From Pseudoflavonifractor sp. An85 (GTDB taxonomy: Bacteria > Bacillota > Clostridia > Oscillospirales > Oscillospiraceae): a stretch of 64,000 bases of DNA. The position numbers and the translations under genes were made by a program. Positions 43,687-52,586 of the stretch are shown in pieces. The stretch is from positions 1 through 64,000 of the forward strand of contig NZ_NFHE01000015.1 of assembly GCF_002161235.1 (NCBI RefSeq), in the 5' to 3' direction. The notes below the pieces were generated by a model. That model was not told where the DNA came from. It saw only the letters and a program-made list of their open reading frames with translations, and ran no database searches. Position 1 is the stretch's first letter, and every line of letters begins with the position of its first letter.

Positions 43687-44211
43687 TCAGCGGATGGAGC
43701 GGGCGGCGATGAAGTCGGCCACGCCGTCCAAAATCAGGCCCAGGCCGAAGAATTGGATCACCATCTGGGCGGCCTGGAAGGGATTGATGAGCAGCACGAT
43801 GCCCAGAATGAGGGGAACCAAGGTGGAGGCCACGCCATAGGCCATGCCAGGGGCGTGGGTTTGGATGGCATCCAGCATCACGGGCAGTTTTCCCACCCCG
43901 TCCAGCAGCAGCAAAGCACCCAGCACAAAGGGGAGGAAGGAAAGGATCACGTGGGGGCGCAGCAGGGCAAACAGGGCAAAGAGCAGGGGGAGCACCGAGA
44001 GAAACAGGTCGCCTCCAAAGGCTTGGCCCACCTTTCGGCCCTGGAGATAGCGGACAAAGTGGGGTACGGCGTACACCAGGCAGCCGATGGCCAAGGCCCA
44101 CACAAAGACAGTGCCTACGGCGGCGGGGAAGAGCAGCAGGGGCAGACCCAGAACGATATACACCACGGCCATACCCACCGAGGCGTTGCGGGACCAGAAA
44201 AAGTTGAACAT
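43687..44211 (-). CDS. DUF308 (HdeD-like) membrane protein
   Basis: The 174-residue protein is almost wholly hydrophobic with six spans, including VYIVLGLPLLLFPAA, LPLLFALFALL and ILGIVLLINPFQAAQMV, typical of DUF308/HdeD proteins. These act in stress or acid resistance in some bacteria, with no defined biochemical role. AAAGGAGG precedes the ATG. It is the first gene of a two-gene unit with the hydrolase. A terminator separates it from the dipeptidase gene upstream. Confidence 0.85.
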   Translation of the reverse strand: MFNFFWSRNASVGMAVVYIVLGLPLLLFPAAVGTVFVWALAIGCLVYAVPHFVRYLQGRKVGQAFGGDLFLSVLPLLFALFALLRPHVILSFLPFVLGALLLLDGVGKLPVMLDAIQTHAPGMAYGVASTLVPLILGIVLLINPFQAAQMVIQFFGLGLILDGVADFIAARSIR

Positions 44212-44272
44212 ATGCAGGACCTCCTTTGTAACGCCATTGTATCATATCCCCAGGCGAAAGGGAAACCAAAAA

Positions 44273-44298
44273 GGGGCCACGGCAACCGCCGTGGCCCC
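44273..44298 (-). terminator. Terminator of the dipeptidase gene
   Basis: GGGGCCACGGC (44273-44283) pairs exactly with 44288-44298. On the minus strand the hairpin is followed by a run of T (CCCCTTTTTGG) just past the gene end. Confidence 0.9.
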
Positions 44299-44304
44299 AA
44301 GAAA

Positions 44305-45708
44305 TTATTCCGCGCACATATCCAGGATAATGTGGGCAAACAGCTTGGCCGACAGCATCAGATCGGCGATTTTCACCCGCTCGTCGGCGCCGTGCAGGTG
44401 GGTGTCGAATCCAGGCATGGTGCAGCCGAAGGCCACGCCGCCGGGAATTTCATGCACATAGGTGCCGCCGCCGGTGGACAGGCACTCGCCCTTTTGTCCC
44501 GTATACTCCTCGTACCGCTTGAGCAGGGTCTGCACAAAGGGAGAGTCGGCGGGGGTGTGGTGGGCCTCCTCCTGCTCACCTTCAAAGGTGAAGCCGCGGG
44601 ATTCAAAGGCGGCTCGGGCCACGTTCTCGCAGTTCTCGCGGGTGGCGCACAGGGGCACCCGGGAGTCAAAGCGGCCGGTGAGGCCGGTCTCGGTGACCTC
44701 CAGCAGGGTGAAGGCCACGGTCAGATCCCCGGCGATGGGCTCGGACTGGGCGATGCCCAGGGCGCGGCCGTGGTAGTCCCCGTGGGGGAGCAGAGCGTTG
44801 AGGTCAGAAAGGGCCTGCTTGCAGGGGCCGTCGGCCAGGGGCAGGGCGCACAGCAGGGCAATGAGGCCGGTGACGGCGTTGTTGCCCCCCTCGGGCCAGG
44901 CGGCGTGGCTGCCCTCGCCCTTGGCGTGGATGACGGTGCAGTTGCCCTCGGTGGCAAAGGTGAAGGTAATGCCGGTACGGGCGGTGATGTCCCGGGCAAA
45001 GGGATGTACCTCGTGGAGGGTCAGGCCCTCCACCGCTGCCTCGGCATCACCGGGCAGCACGTTGATACGGAAGCCGCCGTGGAGCCACTTGACCCGGGGC
45101 AGAGCCTCCTGGACGGGCCAGGAGCGGGTGAAGGTGGGCTTCAAGCCGCCCTTCTCGGTGTTGATGACGGGATAACCGGAGTCGGGGGAGAAGGTGGCGG
45201 GGGCGAAGGGGTGGCGGGCAAAGTACCATGCGATGTCCCCCGAACCGCTCTCCTCATTGGTGCCCATGATGAGGCGGCAGTTGGCCTTCAGGGGCACGCC
45301 CAGGTCCTTCACTGCCTTCATGGCCAGCAGAGAGGCCACCACAGGGCCCTTGTCGTCGTCGGTGCCACGGCCGTAGATGAGGCCGTCCACCACCTTGGGC
45401 TCATAGGGCTGGGTGACGGTCCAGCCTTCACCGGGGGCCACCACGTCCAGGTGACCCAGGATGTGCAGAGCGTCCTCTTTGTCGCACAGGTCGGCGGTGC
45501 CCACATATCCCTCGTGGTTGGTGGTGATGAGACCCCACTCCTGGGCCAGCTTCAGACCCTCGCAGAGAGCGGCGGCAGGGCCGGGTCCAAAGGGAGCGCC
45601 GGGGGCGGGCTCGCCCTCCACACTGTCAATGGACACTAGGCGGCACACGGCCTTCACCAGCATGTCCTGTTTGTCCTGAAAATAGGCTTCTAATTGTTCA
45701 CGATACAT
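44305..45708 (-). CDS. pepV: M20 dipeptidase of the PepV/Sapep type
   Basis: The 467-residue zinc peptidase cleaves dipeptides such as carnosine-like or Xaa-Gly substrates. The metal and catalytic residues are present: LGHLDVVAPGEGW (His, then the Asp of the next motif), GRGTDDDKG, TNEESGSGD and a C-terminal THLHGADER His. An inserted lid/dimer domain lies about 190-310. AAGGAGAT precedes the ATG. It is cytoplasmic. A YheO-type regulator gene lies 94 bp upstream on the same strand, and a terminator lies between it and DUF308. Confidence 0.9.
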   Translation of the reverse strand: MYREQLEAYFQDKQDMLVKAVCRLVSIDSVEGEPAPGAPFGPGPAAALCEGLKLAQEWGLITTNHEGYVGTADLCDKEDALHILGHLDVVAPGEGWTVTQPYEPKVVDGLIYGRGTDDDKGPVVASLLAMKAVKDLGVPLKANCRLIMGTNEESGSGDIAWYFARHPFAPATFSPDSGYPVINTEKGGLKPTFTRSWPVQEALPRVKWLHGGFRINVLPGDAEAAVEGLTLHEVHPFARDITARTGITFTFATEGNCTVIHAKGEGSHAAWPEGGNNAVTGLIALLCALPLADGPCKQALSDLNALLPHGDYHGRALGIAQSEPIAGDLTVAFTLLEVTETGLTGRFDSRVPLCATRENCENVARAAFESRGFTFEGEQEEAHHTPADSPFVQTLLKRYEEYTGQKGECLSTGGGTYVHEIPGGVAFGCTMPGFDTHLHGADERVKIADLMLSAKLFAHIILDMCAE

Positions 45709-45802
45709 AATGTAATCTCCTTAGTGAAACGGGTAAACAGCTATCCTCCACATTGTATCCCACCGGGGGACAAAAAACAAGGGAAGAACGGTCGAAAAGG
45801 GC

Positions 45803-46441
45803 TCACTCTTCTTCGCCGTGTCCGGCCAGCTCGCCCAGGTATTTATACACCGTGTACCGGGAGACTCCCAGGTGCTTGGCCACATAGGGCACAGACTTGC
45901 GGAAGGAAAAGGCGTTTTTCTGCTCCAGCATGGCGATCATGCGCAGCCGGTCTTTCTTGTTCAGGGCGTCCACAGGCTTGCCTAGGGCGGCCAGACACCG
46001 CTCGAAGAGGTCGGCCAGCTGCTTGGAGTCCCCCTCCTGCCACAGGGCGGACTGCAAATCCGAGCTGGCGCTCATGAGATCCACCAAAATCCGGTTGGCA
46101 AACACCAGAGAGGTGTAATCGAAGTTGATGCCCAGGGCCAGGTTGTAGTCCTCTCCAATGAGATGGAAGGTGGAGGACTTGGTCTGACGTCCGTCGGGGG
46201 TGGTGGCGGCCAGGTTGACAAAGTCGGTGACCGAGGAGTCCTCGTCCAGCTCCAGGCCGATGCCCAGGATGTCCATGGTGGAACCCACCTCACGACCAGA
46301 TACATGGCCATTGTAAATGGACAAAATGGGGTGGGAGGGAACTCCCATGTCGTGTACCAGGGTTTCGCAGGAGGAGCCGAACATCTCGGCAATGCCTCTT
46401 GCGGTGCGGTCTAAAAATTCAAAGGCCTCGTCTCGTGTCAT
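45803..46441 (-). CDS. YheO-like PAS-type regulator with C-terminal helix-turn-helix
   Basis: The 212-residue protein has an N-terminal YheO PAS-like domain (about 10-120, with SYN and DMGVPSHPILSIYNGHVSGR) and a C-terminal HTH (about 165-205: KKDRLRMIAMLEQKNAF, VPYVAKHLGVSRYTVYKYL). DauR-type members respond to amino acid or nutrient cues. AAGGAGGG precedes the ATG. It is codirectional with the dipeptidase gene just downstream, which fits control of peptide use. The ligand is unknown. Confidence 0.88.
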   Translation of the reverse strand: MTRDEAFEFLDRTARGIAEMFGSSCETLVHDMGVPSHPILSIYNGHVSGREVGSTMDILGIGLELDEDSSVTDFVNLAATTPDGRQTKSSTFHLIGEDYNLALGINFDYTSLVFANRILVDLMSASSDLQSALWQEGDSKQLADLFERCLAALGKPVDALNKKDRLRMIAMLEQKNAFSFRKSVPYVAKHLGVSRYTVYKYLGELAGHGEEE

Positions 46442-46543
46442 AGGGAAGCCCTCCTTCTTTACAAACTGTTAACCTTTATTGTACTAAATTGTGGCCAAGT
46501 TGGCAAGGGGGCAAACGGATTCCTAAGGGGGTTTCAGCCGGGT

Positions 46544-47053
46544 GGGGACGCTCCGCTGGAGAACGCGCTCCACTGGGGTCCATGTGCTTTGCTCCGCAGG
46601 GTGACTTTCTCCCCCGATGAGAAAGTCACCAAAGAATCGCCTAGGGCGTTCCCCCCTAGGTACCCCCCTGAGGTCTCCTTGCCCAGCGCTGGAGCATTCC
46701 ACCGCCGACGCTGAGGTATATGGAATTGTCTATTTTCCTTGCGCCGCTGCCGCTGATGCATTCCGTGTAGTACCATGGTGCTTCTTTGGCAACAGCGTCT
46801 GGTCTGGGAGCAGGCCGTCAGCTGCCACTGGTGGCAGGCCCTGTGCTTCTGGGGCAAATTCTCTCCACACAGGGACAGTGAGCGGCAGCGGATGTAGCGG
46901 CACAGAGTATCGGCTTACCTCTGGGTCGGTTTGAGTTGCTCCAGCATCAAAAGACTGCTGACCCAAGGGAGGTTCTTAGGGGGGAACGCCCTAAGCGGCT
47001 TTTTCGTCTATTTTTGGCCGCTCAAAAATAGACCCCCAGCGGGGAGCGTCCCC
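46544..47053. repeat. Structured intergenic repeat, copy A
   Basis: About 510 bp are bounded by GGGGACGCTCC (46544-46554) and the complementary GGAGCGTCCCC at 47043-47053. Inside, the hairpin GGTGACTTTCTC/GAGAAAGTCACC (about 46599-46630) and the pair CCTAGGGCGTTCCCCCC (46640 region) with GGGGGGAACGCCCTAAG (46979 region) are visible. It lies between the YheO gene and the end of the ABC operon. Similar copies lie at 51955-52413 and 61500-61965, all in one orientation. Small open frames inside it are not convincing genes. Confidence 0.85.
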
Positions 47054-47073
47054 AGGCTTCCAAGGCTGAAAAA

Positions 47074-47106
47074 ACAGGCGTGTTGCTTTTGATGCAACAC
47101 GCCTGT
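47074..47106 (-). terminator. Terminator of the lysine ABC operon
   Basis: ACAGGCGTGTTGC (47074-47086) pairs exactly over 13 bp with 47094-47106 around a 7-nt loop. On the minus strand the hairpin is followed by TTTTTT. It lies six bases beyond the ATPase stop. Confidence 0.9.
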
Positions 47107-47111
47107 ATTTC

Positions 47112-47852
47112 TTATTCTCCCATAAACCGGGCCAAAAACTCCCGGGTTCTGATCTGCTTGGGGTTGGTGAACACATCCTTGGGATCGCCCTGCTCGCAGA
47201 TGACTCCGTCGGCCATGAACACCACGTGGTTGGACACATCCCGGGCAAAGGCCATCTCGTGGGTCACCACCAGCATGGTCATGCCCTGGGCTGCCAGGTC
47301 CTTCATCACCGAGAGCACCTCGCCCACCATCTCAGGGTCCAGGGCGGAGGTGGGCTCGTCAAAGAGCAGCACTTCCGGCTCCATGGCCAGAGCTCGGGCG
47401 ATGGCCACACGCTGCCGCTGGCCGCCGGAAATCTGCCGGGGGCGGGCGTTGATGTAGGGGGCCATGCCCACCTGTTCCAGGTACTTCATGGCGTTTTCCT
47501 TGGCCTCAGCTTTGGACTTTTTCAGCACCTTCACCTGTCCTACCATGCAGTTTTCCAGCACGGTCATGTTGTTGAACAGGTTGAAGGACTGGAACACCAT
47601 GCCCACCTTGGAGCGGTATTGGCAGGGGTTGAAGCCCCGGGCGGTAATGTTTTCCCCGTGGAAGAGGATGTCGCCGGCGGAGGGGGTCTCCAGGAGGTTG
47701 ACACACCGCAGCAGGGTGGACTTGCCCGAGCCGGAGGCGCCGATGATGGAGGTCACGTCTCCGGGGCGCACGGTAAAGTCGATATCTTTCAGAACCTGGT
47801 GACTGCCAAAGGACTTGGACAGATGCTGGATTTCCAAAATTGCGTCATTCAT
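47112..47852 (-). CDS. Amino acid (probably lysine) ABC transporter ATPase
   Basis: The 246-residue ATPase is of the GlnQ/HisP type: Walker [11 protein letters not shown]-loop VFQSFNLF, signature ISGGQRQR, Walker [15 protein letters not shown] and the switch His in THEMAFARD. It drives the transporter encoded one base upstream. GAGGAGAT precedes the ATG at 47852. The lysine riboswitch in front of the operon makes L-lysine the likely substrate. Confidence 0.93.
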   Translation of the reverse strand: MNDAILEIQHLSKSFGSHQVLKDIDFTVRPGDVTSIIGASGSGKSTLLRCVNLLETPSAGDILFHGENITARGFNPCQYRSKVGMVFQSFNLFNNMTVLENCMVGQVKVLKKSKAEAKENAMKYLEQVGMAPYINARPRQISGGQRQRVAIARALAMEPEVLLFDEPTSALDPEMVGEVLSVMKDLAAQGMTMLVVTHEMAFARDVSNHVVFMADGVICEQGDPKDVFTNPKQIRTREFLARFMGE

Positions 47853-47853
47853 G

Positions 47854-49698
47854 TTACCGATCTCCTCTCGTGCTGCCATTTCGGTTTTTCAGGCCCAGGG
47901 CGATGCGCTCCCGCTCCTCCTTGCTGTGCTCATCAAAGGGAGTGCCCCGGTTGGGGTGGCTGTACGTTCCGGCGGTCATGGTTAAAGCGTCCACCTGCAC
48001 CAGCTCGTAGTTGTCCGAGCCGTCCAGGCGCTTCTCAATGAGGCGCAGGGCGGCGGAGGCCAGCAGGGTCATGGTCAGGTAGCCGATCATCTCAATGGCG
48101 GCGGAGGGGAAGTACAGGTTGTTCACGCCCACGATGTAGCGGTGGAAGGCGAAGAACTCGGTGAAGCTGATGATGAACATGACCGAGGTGTCCTTGATGT
48201 TGATGATGAAGTTGTTGCCGATCTGGGGGATGATGTTGCGAATGGCCTGGGGCAGGATCACCGAGGTCATGGTCTGGAAGTGGTTCATGCCGATGGCCCG
48301 GGCGCCCTCGGTCTGGCCGGGGTCAATGGAGATGATACCGCCGCGCACCGACTCAGCCATGTAAGCGCCGGTGTTGATGGACACCACAATGATGGAGGCC
48401 AGCCAAATGCCTTCGGTCCCTCGGAAGGCCACCGAGCCATTGGTGAAGTAGGGCAGGCCGTAGTAGATAAACACCGCTTGCAGCACCATGGGCGTGCCAC
48501 GGAACACCTCCACGTAGATGCGCACGATGGCCCGAATCACTTTCAGCAGGATGCGCTTGGGCAGGGAGTCCTGCTTGGCGTAGGGAATGGTGTTCAAAAT
48601 GCCGCACACCAAGCCGATGACACAGCCGATGACGGTGGCGATCACGGCCAGGATGATGGTGTTGAGAATGCCGCTGAGATAGCCGGGATAATAGTCTCGC
48701 AACAGCTGGGCCATATCCTGTCCCAGCTTGACAAAGAGGTTTGCATCGGTCCCGTCGGTGGCGGGCTGAGCGGCGATAGCCTGGTCCATGATGGCGTCAA
48801 AGTCCTTCTGGGTGAGCTGGGAGAGGACGGCATCCATGGCGCTTTTCAGCTGGGTGTTGCCCTTCTTGACGGAAATGCCGATGTTCACATTCTCCGCTCG
48901 CTCTTCCTCGGTGGCAAACTGGAAGTCCCCATCGGTGCCGGAGAAGTCCAGCACCACCAGGTTGTCGTCCTTGGCGGCGGCGCCCTTGGCGGTGGGCATA
49001 TCGGTGCAGATGAAGTCGGCCATGCCGGTTTGCAGCTGCATAATCATGGCGGGGGCATTGTCGGCGGGGGATAGAATGTTGGCGTTTTCAATCTGGGGCA
49101 GGCAGGAATCATACCAGATGGTGCCGGACTGAGCGGTGCAGGTGCCGCCGGCCAAGTCGGCGATGGAGGTGGCAGAGGCGTAGGGGCTGTCCTTGGTGGT
49201 GACGCACACGATGGTGGCGTAGTAGTAGGGGCCAGCCATGTCCACTTCCTTCATGCGGTCGGCGGTCATGGACTGGCCGGCGATGTTGGCGTCCATGGTG
49301 CCCGCCTGCACGGCGGGGGTCAGGGAGTCCCAGGCGCTGGAGACAATCTCCAGTTCCCAACCGTAGGCCTCACAGATGCGCTTGGCGATCATTACGTCAT
49401 AGCCGTTGGCGTAGGAGCCGGGGACATTGGAGATCTCCACGGCTCCGTTGGAGTCGTCCATCTGCATCCAGTTGTAGGGGGCGTAGGCGCACTCCATACC
49501 CACGGTGAGTACGCCGTCCTCCAAGCCGGGGATGGTGGAAGTGTCCACGTCGGTGAAGTCGGGGACATCGGGGATGTCCGCGGCGGGGACCTGGCTGGTG
49601 GCGGCGTCGGAGCCGGAGTCCGACGAGCCGGCGGTACAGGCTGCCAGGGACAGCATCAGCACCGCAGCCAGGAACAGGGCAAAGATTTTCTGTTTCAT
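47854..49698 (-). CDS. Fused amino acid-binding protein and ABC permease (probably lysine)
   Basis: One 614-residue protein combines a lipid-anchored binding domain and a permease. The signal peptide [17 protein letters not shown] ends with the lipobox LAAC (Cys21). The SBP_bac_3-type binding domain covers about 60-315 ([34 protein letters not shown]). A HisM/GlnP permease domain covers about 335-575, with [18 protein letters not shown] and the EAA-loop stretch [18 protein letters not shown]. The fusion removes the need for a separate binding subunit, an arrangement known in Bacillota GlnPH-type transporters. It is the first gene after a lysine riboswitch and is followed by the ATPase gene after one base. 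Confidence 0.93.
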   Translation of the reverse strand: MKQKIFALFLAAVLMLSLAACTAGSSDSGSDAATSQVPAADIPDVPDFTDVDTSTIPGLEDGVLTVGMECAYAPYNWMQMDDSNGAVEISNVPGSYANGYDVMIAKRICEAYGWELEIVSSAWDSLTPAVQAGTMDANIAGQSMTADRMKEVDMAGPYYYATIVCVTTKDSPYASATSIADLAGGTCTAQSGTIWYDSCLPQIENANILSPADNAPAMIMQLQTGMADFICTDMPTAKGAAAKDDNLVVLDFSGTDGDFQFATEEERAENVNIGISVKKGNTQLKSAMDAVLSQLTQKDFDAIMDQAIAAQPATDGTDANLFVKLGQDMAQLLRDYYPGYLSGILNTIILAVIATVIGCVIGLVCGILNTIPYAKQDSLPKRILLKVIRAIVRIYVEVFRGTPMVLQAVFIYYGLPYFTNGSVAFRGTEGIWLASIIVVSINTGAYMAESVRGGIISIDPGQTEGARAIGMNHFQTMTSVILPQAIRNIIPQIGNNFIINIKDTSVMFIISFTEFFAFHRYIVGVNNLYFPSAAIEMIGYLTMTLLASAALRLIEKRLDGSDNYELVQVDALTMTAGTYSHPNRGTPFDEHSKEERERIALGLKNRNGSTRGDR

Positions 49699-49754
49699 GG
49701 GGGTTCCTCTCTCCTTCTTGGTGATTTGCCTTTGGGTGGCTGCACGGGGGCAGC

Positions 49755-49790
49755 AAAAAAGGCCATGAACCGCGTGATGCGATCATGGCC
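49755..49790 (-). terminator. Riboswitch expression-platform terminator
   Basis: On the minus strand GGCCATGA (49790-49783) pairs with TCATGGCC (49768-49761), followed by six T, 57 bp before the transporter start. The 5' arm can instead pair with ATCATGG at the 3' end of the aptamer P1 helix. So ligand-bound P1 favours termination. Confidence 0.85.
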
Positions 49791-49837
49791 AACAAACCCC
49801 CGCGCCCAAAATGGAGCGGGAACCCGGTGTACACCAT

Positions 49838-49997
49838 GATAGCGCTTCACACCAAGTCAGTGTGACAGTCCGCAGGGTATTCCCCTACGACCCAGGTACA
49901 AAGTGGGTGGAAGCCCCTTTGCCCTTCGGCAGTGACACCTCGCATCCCACGCCCTTCCAGGCAGATGTGGGATGCCCATTGGCACCGCGCCTCTATC
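49838..49997 (-). promoter_or_regulatory. Lysine riboswitch (L-box) aptamer
   Basis: Read on the minus strand the RNA begins GATAGAGGCGCGG, the L-box start, and ends GCGCTATC, so P1 closes as GATAG/CTATC. In between are the core words CTGCCGAAGGGC (the GCCGAAGG element) and GGACTGTCACAC followed by a hairpin (CACACTGACTTGGTGTG). These match the known order of lysine riboswitch elements. It senses L-lysine and, with the following terminator, should turn transport off when lysine is abundant. It controls the fused transporter and ATPase. Confidence 0.9.
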
Positions 49998-50016
49998 AGT
50001 GGTTCATTTTGGCGGT

Positions 50017-50045
50017 ATTATATCTCCCCCGGGCAGAATTGTCAA
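50017..50045 (-). promoter_or_regulatory. Promoter of the lysine transport operon
   Basis: Minus strand TTGACA (50045-50040), exactly 17 bp, TATAAT (50022-50017), consensus at all twelve positions. Transcription would start a few bases before the riboswitch. Confidence 0.92.
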
Positions 50046-50118
50046 CCAAAACAACGATTTTTGGCAAACCTGCCCGGGGGATGAAGGGGGGGACGGGAAA
50101 ACTATGGGGAAATTCCCG

Positions 50119-51528
50119 TTATTTCAGGGCTTTTCCCCGATGCTGGGCGATGCCCACCACAATGGAGGACAGGGCAAACAGGGCGATGGCGTTGGGGATG
50201 ACCATGAGGTTGTTAAACAAGTCGGTGAGGCCCCACACCAGGTCGTTGGACATGGTGGTGCCCAGGAAGATGAACACCAGGGCCAGCACCCCGTACACGG
50301 GGGCGGCCTTCTTGCCAAAGAGGTACATCACGTTGATTTTACCGAACAGGTTCCAGCCCAGCACGGTGGAGAAAGCGAAGAAGAACAGGCAGATGGCCAC
50401 GAAGATGGCTCCAAAGTGGGCGCCAAACACGGTGCCAAAGGCGGTTTGGGCCAGGTTGGCGCTGTTGAGGGTGGCGGTGACGTCTCCCACATAGCCGCCA
50501 GCCAAAGGGCCGTCGTGGGTGTACAGGGTGGAGATAACCACCAGGGCGTTGAGGGTGAGCACCACGAAGGTGTCGATGAACACGCCCACCATGGCCACCA
50601 CGCCCTGCTCGTGGGGGTCTTTCACGTTGGCCTGGGCGTGGGCGTGGGGGGTGGAGCCCATGCCCGCCTCATTGGAGAACAGGCCACGCTTGGCGCCCTG
50701 GCTGATGGCGGTTTTGATGGCGTAGCCAAAGCCGCCGCCAATGATGGCCTGGGGCTGGAAGGCGTAGCGGAAGATCATGGCGAAGGTCTCGGGCAGGTAG
50801 GTGATGCGGGCCACCAGCACCGCCACAGCGCCCAGCAGGAAGATGGCGGCCATGATGGGCACCAGCTTCTCGGTGACGGCGGCCAGACGCTGCACGCCGC
50901 CCAGGAAGATGAAGGCGCAGATGACCACCAGCACCAGACCCATCACCCAGGATGGCACGCCAAAGGCGGTCTGGAAGGTGGAGCCGATGGAGTTGGACTG
51001 CACCATGCAGCCCATAAAGCCCAGGGCCAGAATAATGGCTACGGCGAAGAAGCCCGCCAGGAATTTACCAAAAGCACCCCGGAAGGCGGTGGTAATATAG
51101 TACACGGGGCCGCCGTGGATGTGGCCGTCTTTGTCAATGACACGGGTGTGGATGGCCAGAGTGGCCTCGGCGTAGATGGTGGCCATGCCGAAAAAGGCAA
51201 TGATCCACATCCAGAAGATGGCGCCGGGGCCGCCGGTGAGGATGGCGCCGGAGGCACCCACAATGTTACCGGTACCCACCTGGGCGGCAATGGCGGTGGC
51301 TAAGGCCTGGAAGGAGCTCATGCCCCGCTCCTGGGCGCCGCCCCGCAGAGACAGGTTGCCAAAAACCTTTTTCATACCTTCTCCAAAGCAGCGCACCTGG
51401 ACAAACCGAGTGCGGATGGAGTAAAACAGGCCCACACCAATGAGCAAAAACACCAGAATGTAGCTGGATAAATAGTCGTTCAAGGTGTTGACCAGGGGTA
51501 AGAGCGTGGCTTCTACTTGCTGTAACAT
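50119..51528 (-). CDS. Sodium:alanine/glycine symporter (AGCS family)
   Basis: The 469-residue carrier takes up alanine or glycine with Na+. It has about ten spans and the AGCS signatures ATAIAAQVGTGNIVGASGAI, GPGAIFWMWIIAFFGMAT and GLFSNEAGMGSTPHAHA. I place the start at ATG 51528 after AGGAGAGGA, because the longer frame runs through the riboswitch leader. The upstream leader carries a glycine riboswitch and a terminator, so expression follows intracellular glycine. The gene is adjacent to, but transcribed separately from, the lysine operon. Confidence 0.95.
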   Translation of the reverse strand: MLQQVEATLLPLVNTLNDYLSSYILVFLLIGVGLFYSIRTRFVQVRCFGEGMKKVFGNLSLRGGAQERGMSSFQALATAIAAQVGTGNIVGASGAILTGGPGAIFWMWIIAFFGMATIYAEATLAIHTRVIDKDGHIHGGPVYYITTAFRGAFGKFLAGFFAVAIILALGFMGCMVQSNSIGSTFQTAFGVPSWVMGLVLVVICAFIFLGGVQRLAAVTEKLVPIMAAIFLLGAVAVLVARITYLPETFAMIFRYAFQPQAIIGGGFGYAIKTAISQGAKRGLFSNEAGMGSTPHAHAQANVKDPHEQGVVAMVGVFIDTFVVLTLNALVVISTLYTHDGPLAGGYVGDVTATLNSANLAQTAFGTVFGAHFGAIFVAICLFFFAFSTVLGWNLFGKINVMYLFGKKAAPVYGVLALVFIFLGTTMSNDLVWGLTDLFNNLMVIPNAIALFALSSIVVGIAQHRGKALK

Positions 51529-51565
51529 GGGTATCCTCTCCTTTTGTCTTTTGCCAAAACAAAAA

Positions 51566-51595
51566 CAGGCTGCGGAAGTGAGAATCCGCAGCCTG
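51566..51595 (-). terminator. Terminator in the glycine riboswitch leader
   Basis: On the minus strand CAGGCTGCGGA pairs exactly with TCCGCAGCCTG (51595-51585 and 51576-51566) and is followed by TTTTTGTTTT. It lies between the aptamers and the symporter start and is the likely on/off element. Confidence 0.85.
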
Positions 51596-51656
51596 AGGAA
51601 ATGCTGAGCCAGCACCACGCCCACCCAAGGGGAACGGGTACCATCCAGAAATGATT

Positions 51657-51835
51657 TCCTCTGTCCTTTTGCCTGAGAGATTGGCCAGACCCCTACGGGG
51701 TCCGACGTTGCACCTTCGGCACTCATTGCTGAGCTTCTCCAGAGTTACATCCACGTACAGTCCTCACCCCGGGAGTCCGGGGAACCTGAGAGTGTCACTC
51801 CTTCGGTAGGCCGCTTGGCCTTTTCCTGCACGCTT
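51657..51835 (-). promoter_or_regulatory. Tandem glycine riboswitch
   Basis: On the minus strand the leader contains two glycine-aptamer signatures: CCGAAGGAG...ACTCTCAGGTT (first aptamer, about 51780-51830) and, further on, GCCGAAGGTGCAA...TCTCTCAGGCAAAAGGACA (second, about 51663-51730). The second is the hallmark of the gcvT-type motif. Two aptamers in series are the usual cooperative form. It sits between the promoter and the symporter gene. Whether glycine turns the gene on or off cannot be read directly; for symporter genes repression has been reported in some species. Confidence 0.92.
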
Positions 51836-51863
51836 CGTCTGTTTTTGTTTTGTTGTGATGGAC

Positions 51864-51892
51864 ATTATACCGCCGCTGACGGACAGTGTCAA
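51864..51892 (-). promoter_or_regulatory. Promoter of the glycine riboswitch-symporter unit
   Basis: Minus strand TTGACA (51892-51887), exactly 17 bp, TATAAT (51869-51864), full consensus. The riboswitch follows about 30 bp downstream. Confidence 0.92.
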
Positions 51893-51954
51893 GGGAAATG
51901 TTGCACAGTAAAGTGGCACAGAGATGCGCCAGGATTTGGATGCACCCCCAGGGT

Positions 51955-52413
51955 GTGCTCCGCAGGGTGACTTTCTCCCCGATGAGAAAGTCACCAAAGA
52001 ATCGCCTAGGGCGTTCCCCCCTAGGTACCCCCCTGAGGTCTCCTTGCATGGCGCTGGAGCACCTCCCACCGACGCTGAGGTAAGGAGGATTGTCTTCTCT
52101 CCTTGCGCCGCTGCCGCTCATACTCACTGTGTAGGACCGTAGTGCTTCTTTGGCAAAAGCGTCTGGATTGGGAGCAGGCTGGCTGCCACCACCTACGGCA
52201 GGCCCTGTTCTTCTGGGGCAGGTGCTTTCTACACTGGAACGGTGAGCGGCAGCGAATGTAGCGGTACAGAGTATCAGTTTACCCCTGGGCCGGTTTGGGT
52301 TGCTCCGGCAGCCTAGGGCTGCTGACCCAAGGGAGGTTCTTAGGGGGGAACGCCCTAAGTGGCTTTTCGTCCATTTTGGCCACTCAAAATGGACCCCAGC
52401 GGAGCGCGTTCCC
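51955..52413. repeat. Structured intergenic repeat, copy B
   Basis: About 460 bp. It carries the hairpin GGTGACTTTCTC/GAGAAAGTCACC (about 51965-51993) and CCTAGGGCGTTCCCCCCTAGG, with its near-complement TTAGGGGGGAACGCCCTAAG near 52340. The right arm is TCCATTTTG...CAAAATGGA (about 52370-52392), where copies A and C have TCTATTTTTG...CAAAAATAGA, so the pairing is kept with different bases. The left end is less sharply bounded than in A and C, and the right end is near 52413. It lies between the symporter promoter and secA. Confidence 0.82.
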
Positions 52414-52523
52414 TGCACGAGGAACGTGGAGAATCGTTCCGTAGAACTTGGGAAGTGTGGGCCTGCCCCGATGAAACATGCGGGAATTTGCAATTTCCTC
52501 TTTTTTCTCCCAGTGGGTTATGG

Positions 52524-52529
52524 TATACT
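52524..52529 (+). promoter_or_regulatory. Possible extended -10 promoter of secA
   Basis: TGGTATACT contains an extended -10 (TATACT, 52524-52529) 58 bp before the secA start. No good -35 box lies 17 bp upstream (TTTTTT), so activity would rest on the extended -10. Confidence 0.35.
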
Positions 52530-52586
52530 ACATAAGTTAAAATGGGTTGTTCTACCCAAGCACTGAACCAGAAAGGAAGCGCGAAC

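Noticed and set aside
46534-46857. Open frames inside the structured repeats that share segments such as KETSGGYLGGNALGDS.
   Set aside because: The shared peptides come from the shared DNA of the repeats, run antisense through stems and lack ribosome sites. They are read as by-products.
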